Source of the DNA: JAVVUJ01 sp964582545
Lineage (GTDB): Bacteria; Bacillota; Clostridia; Peptostreptococcales; Anaerovoracaceae
Length of the DNA: 55,176 nucleotides
Assembly: GCA_964582545.1 (NCBI GenBank)
Contig: CAZOSB010000016.1
Location: 1 to 55,176, forward strand
Direction of reading: 5' to 3'
In this document: positions 51,179 to 55,176 of the stretch, piece after piece
Numbering within the stretch: position 1 is the first letter of the stretch
Layout of the letters: each line of letters begins with the position of its first letter
The notes under the pieces: generated by a model
Seen by the model: only the letters and a program-made list of their open reading frames with translations
Database searches by the model: none
What the model was told of the DNA's origin: nothing
Made by a program: the position numbers and the translations under genes

Positions 51179-52471
51179 TTACAGCAAAATCACTTCGACC
51201 GGTTCCCCTCCGCGCACTCCTTCAGATAAGGAGGGGATTCGTACATAACCGTCCGCATCCTTTAGAAGAGAGATGGAGCCGGATTTGCCATGTAAGGGAA
51301 TTGCTTTCCAGTTCATAGGTTTTGTAGATTTCTTTTTCGGTTCTTGGTCATCTGTGGCGTTACACTGAGAAATATGTTTTAATTCAACGAGTTGATAGGT
51401 TTCTCTTCCCTCTCCGGAGTGAACATTTTCTGTAATTTCCGCTACTACCGTCAAGGGGGGTTCCGTGTTTTTAAAAAAATGTCTCTTAATGAAAGGCTCT
51501 ACTACGGTTTTGTAGACGACGATGGCGGAAACGGGATGCCCTGGTAATCCTATGGCTAGAGCAGGATCTTCATTTCGTTCAATAACACCGATTACGGTGG
51601 GTTTTCCGGGCTTGATTGCGATTCCGTGGGTTAGAACCCCTGGTGCTCCTAAGCTTTCGATGAGATCCGCAGTCATATCCTTGACCCCCGCCGAACTGCC
51701 TCCCGATAAGATTAAGATATGGTTATCTTTTATCAATTTAACACAATTACTGCGCAATTCTTCAAATTGATCTTTGCAGAGAGAAACTTCTGTAACCTCA
51801 ATGCCCACTGCCTCAGCCAAAGCAGCGATAGAGTAGGAATTAATATCTCTGATTTGTCCGAGCATTGGTGTTTTCTCTATAGAAATTATTTCGTCTCCCG
51901 TAGATAAGATGGCCATTTTAGGTTTGGTAAAGACCTCTATAAAATCCATTCCACAGGCCGCAAGCATACCCATATCCTTTGCAGTCAACCTGTGTCCCTT
52001 TGAAAAGATCAGCTGCCCCGCGGAAAAATCATCCCCCACCTGCATGATGTGACCATTGGGAGTGGCAGGTTTCTGAATGGCGATATTCTTCTCATCCAAA
52101 ACTTCTACATACTCGATCATTACCATGCCATCAGCACCCTCCGGAATCATGCCCCCTGTAGGAACGTAAGCAGCCTGGCCGGGCTTGATGCAAAGTTGAG
52201 TAGCCTCGCCCATGTTTACTTCGCCGATCACCTCTAAAAAAGAAGGCATGCTTTCCCCGGCACCGAAGGTATCGGCGGCCATAACTGCATATCCATCCAC
52301 CACCGATCGACGAAATTGGGGCATATCCACATCGCTGAATATGTCCTGTGATACGTACCTTCCCACGCTTTTTAAAAGTGGTACCGCTTCAGATAAAAAA
52401 GTTTCATTTTGAAAATATTGGTTTAATTTTTCTTGAACCTGATCCAAAGTATCGGTTTTCAGTAGTCGCAT
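51179..52471 (-). CDS. moeA: Molybdopterin molybdotransferase
   Basis: The 430-residue protein is a normal-length MoeA: FRRSVVDGYAVMAADT, YVPTGGMIPEGADGMVMIEY, AILSTGDEI, LSGGSSAGVKDMT and IGLPGHPVSAIV. It transfers molybdate or tungstate to adenylylated molybdopterin. The ATP-binding gene tupC ends 13 bases upstream on the same strand, so it is cotranscribed with the transporter. Two MoeA proteins in one operon may serve different metals, as proposed in tungsten-using archaea. Confidence 0.93.
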   Translation of the reverse strand: MRLLKTDTLDQVQEKLNQYFQNETFLSEAVPLLKSVGRYVSQDIFSDVDMPQFRRSVVDGYAVMAADTFGAGESMPSFLEVIGEVNMGEATQLCIKPGQAAYVPTGGMIPEGADGMVMIEYVEVLDEKNIAIQKPATPNGHIMQVGDDFSAGQLIFSKGHRLTAKDMGMLAACGMDFIEVFTKPKMAILSTGDEIISIEKTPMLGQIRDINSYSIAALAEAVGIEVTEVSLCKDQFEELRSNCVKLIKDNHILILSGGSSAGVKDMTADLIESLGAPGVLTHGIAIKPGKPTVIGVIERNEDPALAIGLPGHPVSAIVVYKTVVEPFIKRHFFKNTEPPLTVVAEITENVHSGEGRETYQLVELKHISQCNATDDQEPKKKSTKPMNWKAIPLHGKSGSISLLKDADGYVRIPSLSEGVRGGEPVEVILL

Positions 52472-52484
52472 GATGTATTTCCTT

Positions 52485-53198
52485 TCATAGCAATAGTTCT
52501 CCTTCTAAGAAACGTTGGGTTAATTCATTTTTTGATTCTGAAAAAAACTTTTGGTTTGTGCTAAACTCTAAGGCTTGACCCAGATGTAAAAATAAAATTT
52601 CCTTACAAAGTCTTTTGGCTTGGGGTAAGTTGTGCGTAATATATAAAATTGTGGTTTGTTCTTGGTTGTTAATTTTTCGTAAGATATGTTCAATCTCACT
52701 GGTGGATTTAGGATCTATATTGGCAGTAGGCTCATCCAACAGCAACAGCTTGGGACGAAAGGAGATGGCTCTTGCCAAGGCAACCTTCTGGGATTCGCCG
52801 CCGGATAAGGTCCATGCCTTTTGATTTCTCAGATGAAGAATACCTAAGTCCTCCATTAATTCCGTTGCTCTGGAATCCATGTCCTTTTGTGACCATCCCC
52901 TCCAAACCAATGGAGCGACTATATTTTTTTCGACGGTAGTTCGCATCATATAAGGCCTTTGGAAAACCATGGTCATTTGGTTCAAAGGTGGGGAAGTGGA
53001 TTCATTGTCACCGTAATAGATGGCACCGGAGGAGGGTTGATCCAATCCTGCCAACAAATTGAGAAAAGTGCTCTTACCAGCACCATTAGCCCCTATGATT
53101 CCTAAAAATGTGCCGCTGCTTACGGAAAGTTGTTCTATAGATAGAACGGGTTTTTCACCGTATTTTTTCTTCAATGTTTCTACTCTAAATTTCATCAA
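52485..53198 (-). CDS. tupC: Tungstate ABC transporter, ATP-binding protein
   Basis: The 237-residue ATPase has Walker A GANGAGKST (36-44), the signature LSGGESQKVALARA, Walker B LLLLDEPTANID and the switch histidine in YITHNL. It drives uptake with TupB and TupA. It overlaps the permease gene by four bases. A MetN-like alternative is excluded by the adjacent TupA. Confidence 0.9.
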   Translation of the reverse strand: MMKFRVETLKKKYGEKPVLSIEQLSVSSGTFLGIIGANGAGKSTFLNLLAGLDQPSSGAIYYGDNESTSPPLNQMTMVFQRPYMMRTTVEKNIVAPLVWRGWSQKDMDSRATELMEDLGILHLRNQKAWTLSGGESQKVALARAISFRPKLLLLDEPTANIDPKSTSEIEHILRKINNQEQTTILYITHNLPQAKRLCKEILFLHLGQALEFSTNQKFFSESKNELTQRFLEGELLL

Positions 53199-53890
53199 AT
53201 CTCCTCCCTTTGTTGGAGGTTATATAAAAAAGCGTTAATCGTAAACGCTAAAATTAACAAAATAATTCCTACCGCTATGGCGGTGCTGTAGTCTCCCATA
53301 CTTTTCAGCTGGGCGATATAGGTGGTCATCATTCTCGTTTTGCCCTTAATGTTACCTCCTACGATCATAACCGCTCCAACCTCAGAAATGGCACGCCCCA
53401 CTCCGGAAACCACAGCGGCCAAAAGACCGATTTTCATCTCAAGGATCATAAGCTTCAGTATCTGGAAGCGGTTGGCGCCCAAAGTAAAACCTAAGCGCTG
53501 TACCAAAGGTGCTTTTTCCTTTACCATGTTATAGGTGAGACCTAAGATGATGGGTGTGACCAAGATGACTTGAGCTATGACCATAGCCGTAGGTGTATAA
53601 TTGATTCCCCAGGAACCCAAGGGTCCTCTTCTCATAATCATTAAGAATACAAATAACCCTGCAATGACGGGTGGTAAGCTCATCAAGGTATAGACGATGC
53701 GAATCAAAGCATTTTTAAATGGAAATTGATGGGTACCTATTAAAATACCCAAAGGCACCCCTAAAACGGTGGAGATTGCTACGGAGCAAAAGGAAACGGC
53801 AAGGGAGAGCCCTACAATTTCGTAGAGCTCTGTATTTCCGGAAAATATAAGTTCCACTGCCTTTTGGAAAGCAAGACCTATTTCGCCCAT
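53195..53890 (-). CDS. tupB: Tungstate ABC transporter, permease
   Basis: The 231-residue protein has about five membrane helices and the cytoplasmic coupling loop GRAISEVGAVMIVGGN of oxyanion ABC permeases. It matches TupB in length and gene position between tupA and tupC. Molybdate and sulfate permeases share the fold; the choice of tungstate follows TupA. Confidence 0.9.
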   Translation of the reverse strand: MGEIGLAFQKAVELIFSGNTELYEIVGLSLAVSFCSVAISTVLGVPLGILIGTHQFPFKNALIRIVYTLMSLPPVIAGLFVFLMIMRRGPLGSWGINYTPTAMVIAQVILVTPIILGLTYNMVKEKAPLVQRLGFTLGANRFQILKLMILEMKIGLLAAVVSGVGRAISEVGAVMIVGGNIKGKTRMMTTYIAQLKSMGDYSTAIAVGIILLILAFTINAFLYNLQQREEI

Positions 53891-53917
53891 AAACCATCCC
53901 TTGCTAATTTTATGTAG

Positions 53918-54793
53918 TTATTTCTGTGCATTTGGTGTGAATAATGGTTGTCCATATTTCTCCACACCGTATTTACCGATTATGTTTTGTGTTGTGTTGG
54001 AAAGAATCCAAGTTTGGAAAGCGAGCGCACCTTCTCCGTTGATCCTATCATTCTTTCCGGGATCCACCACAATTACCCCGTATTGATTAAATAAATCTTT
54101 ATCCCCTTCCGTGATGATTTTTAAATCTGATCCATCGGCCATATTCAGCCAAGTGGCTCGATCGGAGAGGGTATAACCCAGCATTTCGTTGGTCATGGTG
54201 ATGACATCACCCATACCTTTACCAGCCTCTACATACCAGTCTCCGGTTCCTGCAGGAGTAAGTCCTAGTTTTTCCCAAATGGAAAGTTCCTTTGCATTGG
54301 TTCCTGACTTATCCGCTCTGGAAATAAATTTAAAGGACTTCTCATCGAAGAGTTTTTTGAAGGCATCCTGTGCATTGTTAGCAGCCAAAGCATTGATTCC
54401 TGCAGGATCTTCATTAGGTCCCAAAATTACGAAGTCGTTATACATAACGTCAAATCTTTCAGGGCCGTGACCGGCTTCTATAAAAGCTTTTTCTGCGGCG
54501 GGTGAGTGAACCAAAAGTACGTCTGACTCACCATTTTCCCCCATTTTCATGGCTTCTCCGGACCCCACGGCAATAACGTCCACTTCATATCCTGTCTCTT
54601 CCGTAAAGAGGGGAAGGATTTCGTCCAACAGTCCGCTGTCCTGGGTGCTTGTGGTGGTGGCTAAAATAATGCTACCCTTAGGGGTAGTAGGCTCTTGGGA
54701 ATCATCACCGCCGACTTTTGTTGCACAGGCACTGAAGCTGGCAAGAATGACTAACATAGCCAGCAGTAGTGAGCATCGTTTCATTTTGATCAT
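53918..54793 (-). CDS. tupA: Tungstate-binding lipoprotein
   Basis: About 291 residues. A lipoprotein signal ends in the lipobox FSAC with C23, so the protein is anchored outside the membrane. The mature part has the TTTS motif (ILATTTSTQDSGLLD), which in TupA contacts the oxyanion, then DVLLVHSPAAEKAFIEAGHG and FISRADKSGTNAKELSIW. The frame is open to 54892, but AAGGAGG lies six bases before the ATG at 54793, which also gives a proper signal peptide. It is the first gene after the riboswitch candidate. Confidence 0.92.
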   Translation of the reverse strand: MIKMKRCSLLLAMLVILASFSACATKVGGDDSQEPTTPKGSIILATTTSTQDSGLLDEILPLFTEETGYEVDVIAVGSGEAMKMGENGESDVLLVHSPAAEKAFIEAGHGPERFDVMYNDFVILGPNEDPAGINALAANNAQDAFKKLFDEKSFKFISRADKSGTNAKELSIWEKLGLTPAGTGDWYVEAGKGMGDVITMTNEMLGYTLSDRATWLNMADGSDLKIITEGDKDLFNQYGVIVVDPGKNDRINGEGALAFQTWILSNTTQNIIGKYGVEKYGQPLFTPNAQK

Positions 54794-54924
54794 TTGTTCC
54801 TCCTTGAGTGGGGCTAAGCTTCTGTTACGCCATAGCCCGATACGTTGAAATAAATTGATTGTACCCACCTGGTTAGGAACCATATAAAACAAAGCATCTC
54901 TTTCTTATTAAAGTAAAAAGTGCA

Positions 54925-54960
54925 ATAAAAATTCCCTCCGCAAAATTGCTAAAAAGGGAA
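54925..54960 (-). terminator. Leader terminator between the riboswitch candidate and tupA
   Basis: Read on the minus strand, TTCCCT (54960-54955 complement) pairs with AGGGAA (54937-54932 complement), with an inner GCA/TGC pair set, and a T5 run follows. It lies about 24 bases after the aptamer-like region and 130 bases before tupA, the expected place for a ligand-controlled terminator. The intervening leader also contains GGGCTA...TAGCCC (54811-54838) shortly before the tupA ribosome site. Confidence 0.6.
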
Positions 54961-54983
54961 AGGGACTACATTTTAATGTTTTT

Positions 54984-55070
54984 CCTTTCCAAATGGGAGG
55001 CCTTCGGATTTCTCCTGTGCCCATCGGTTGAGCCTCATAGCGTTCTGTGCAGTAGCAACAACTCGCCTTA
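54984..55070 (-). ncRNA. Candidate molybdenum/tungsten cofactor (Moco-type) riboswitch
   Basis: On the minus strand the leader contains CCGATGGG (55027-55020) able to pair with CCCATTTGG (54997-54989), a GGA-GAAA-TCC tetraloop hairpin (55015-55006) within, GAAGGCCTCCC, and GGAAAGG at the 3' edge; GGCGAGTT starts the 5' side. The GGCCTCC plus GGAAAGG pieces, as I remember them, resemble the Moco RNA motif, which precedes molybdenum and tungsten uptake and cofactor genes. Position before tupABC-moeA and an adjacent terminator support this. I cannot run a covariance search. Bases 55071-55176 contain possible weak promoter boxes only. Confidence 0.55.
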
Positions 55071-55176
55071 GATAAATCAACTCGGAAAAATAATATTCAA
55101 TTGTGAGAATAGAGTAACATATAGGTATCGGAAATTCAAGGGGTATTTTAAGAATTTTATTTAACGTAAAAAATAA

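Noticed and set aside
1..55176. CRISPR array, insertion sequence, prophage or tRNA-linked island
   Set aside because: Reading through, I found no spaced direct repeats of CRISPR type, no transposase or integrase, and no tRNA-like cloverleaf; gene content looks like stable chromosome.

Overview
The window looks like a chromosome segment of an anaerobic, spore-forming, amino-acid-fermenting member of the Clostridia (Bacillota). The evidence is AT-rich intergenic DNA, strong GGAGG ribosome sites, the clostridial order rpsF-ssb-rpsR-gdpP-rplI-dnaB, a yabP-yabQ sporulation pair beside divIC, a WalRK system, and large cassettes for Stickland-type amino acid fermentation. It resembles the Clostridium sticklandii / Anaerovoracaceae kind of organism, but I cannot name a species. 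I see no rRNA, tRNA, CRISPR array, transposase or phage gene.

Layout. 1-2690: the end of a sugar ABC permease, a nucleotidyltransferase and a glutamine synthetase. 2698-11709: ribosomal proteins S6, S18 and L9, SSB, the c-di-AMP phosphodiesterase GdpP, replicative helicase DnaB, a DUF1858 protein, an unusual DnaD protein ending in the N-terminal part of a DnaC helicase loader, and an M23 peptidase with internal repeats. 11745-19013: WalRK, YabP, YabQ, DivIC, RNase M5, RsmA and an LTA-synthase-like sulfatase. 19068-29038: an ArsR regulator, a sigma-54 activator, and an ornithine-degradation operon (ord, ortA, ortB, oraS, oraE, a MutL-like gene, lysE). 29031-31768, minus strand: an HlyD-like protein, endonuclease IV and an alkyltransferase. 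32132-35190: a PNPOx-like protein, a TSCPD protein, a CDF transporter and a first butyrate kinase. 35286-43798: amino acid dehydrogenase, NSS transporter, aminotransferase, phosphate butyryltransferase, IorA, IorB and a second butyrate kinase. 43852-48419: a membrane protein, an Orn/Lys/Arg decarboxylase-family enzyme, a secreted GH10-like protein and MogA. 48582-55070, minus strand: a MOSC protein, two MoeA proteins (one fused to a binding-protein domain) and TupCBA, behind a candidate molybdenum/tungsten cofactor riboswitch.

How the parts fit. The ornithine operon would turn D-ornithine into acetyl-CoA and D-alanine through 2,4-diaminopentanoate. It is preceded by a textbook -24/-12 promoter and two palindromes that match a third palindrome at the -35 box of the activator's own gene, which suggests one regulatory loop. 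The 35-44 kb cassette would import a hydrophobic or aromatic amino acid, deaminate it, oxidise the 2-oxo acid to acyl-CoA with ferredoxin, and recover ATP through an acyl phosphate. The Tup, MoeA and MogA genes would supply tungsten or molybdenum cofactor, probably for ferredoxin-linked oxidoreductases encoded elsewhere.

Main points for a second look: a DnaD-DnaC(N) fusion without the AAA+ loader domain; the sigma-54 circuit; a five-codon hairpin minicistron in front of iorA; a nine-G tract in gdpP; a terminator whose stem contains the next gene's ribosome site; and the riboswitch candidate.
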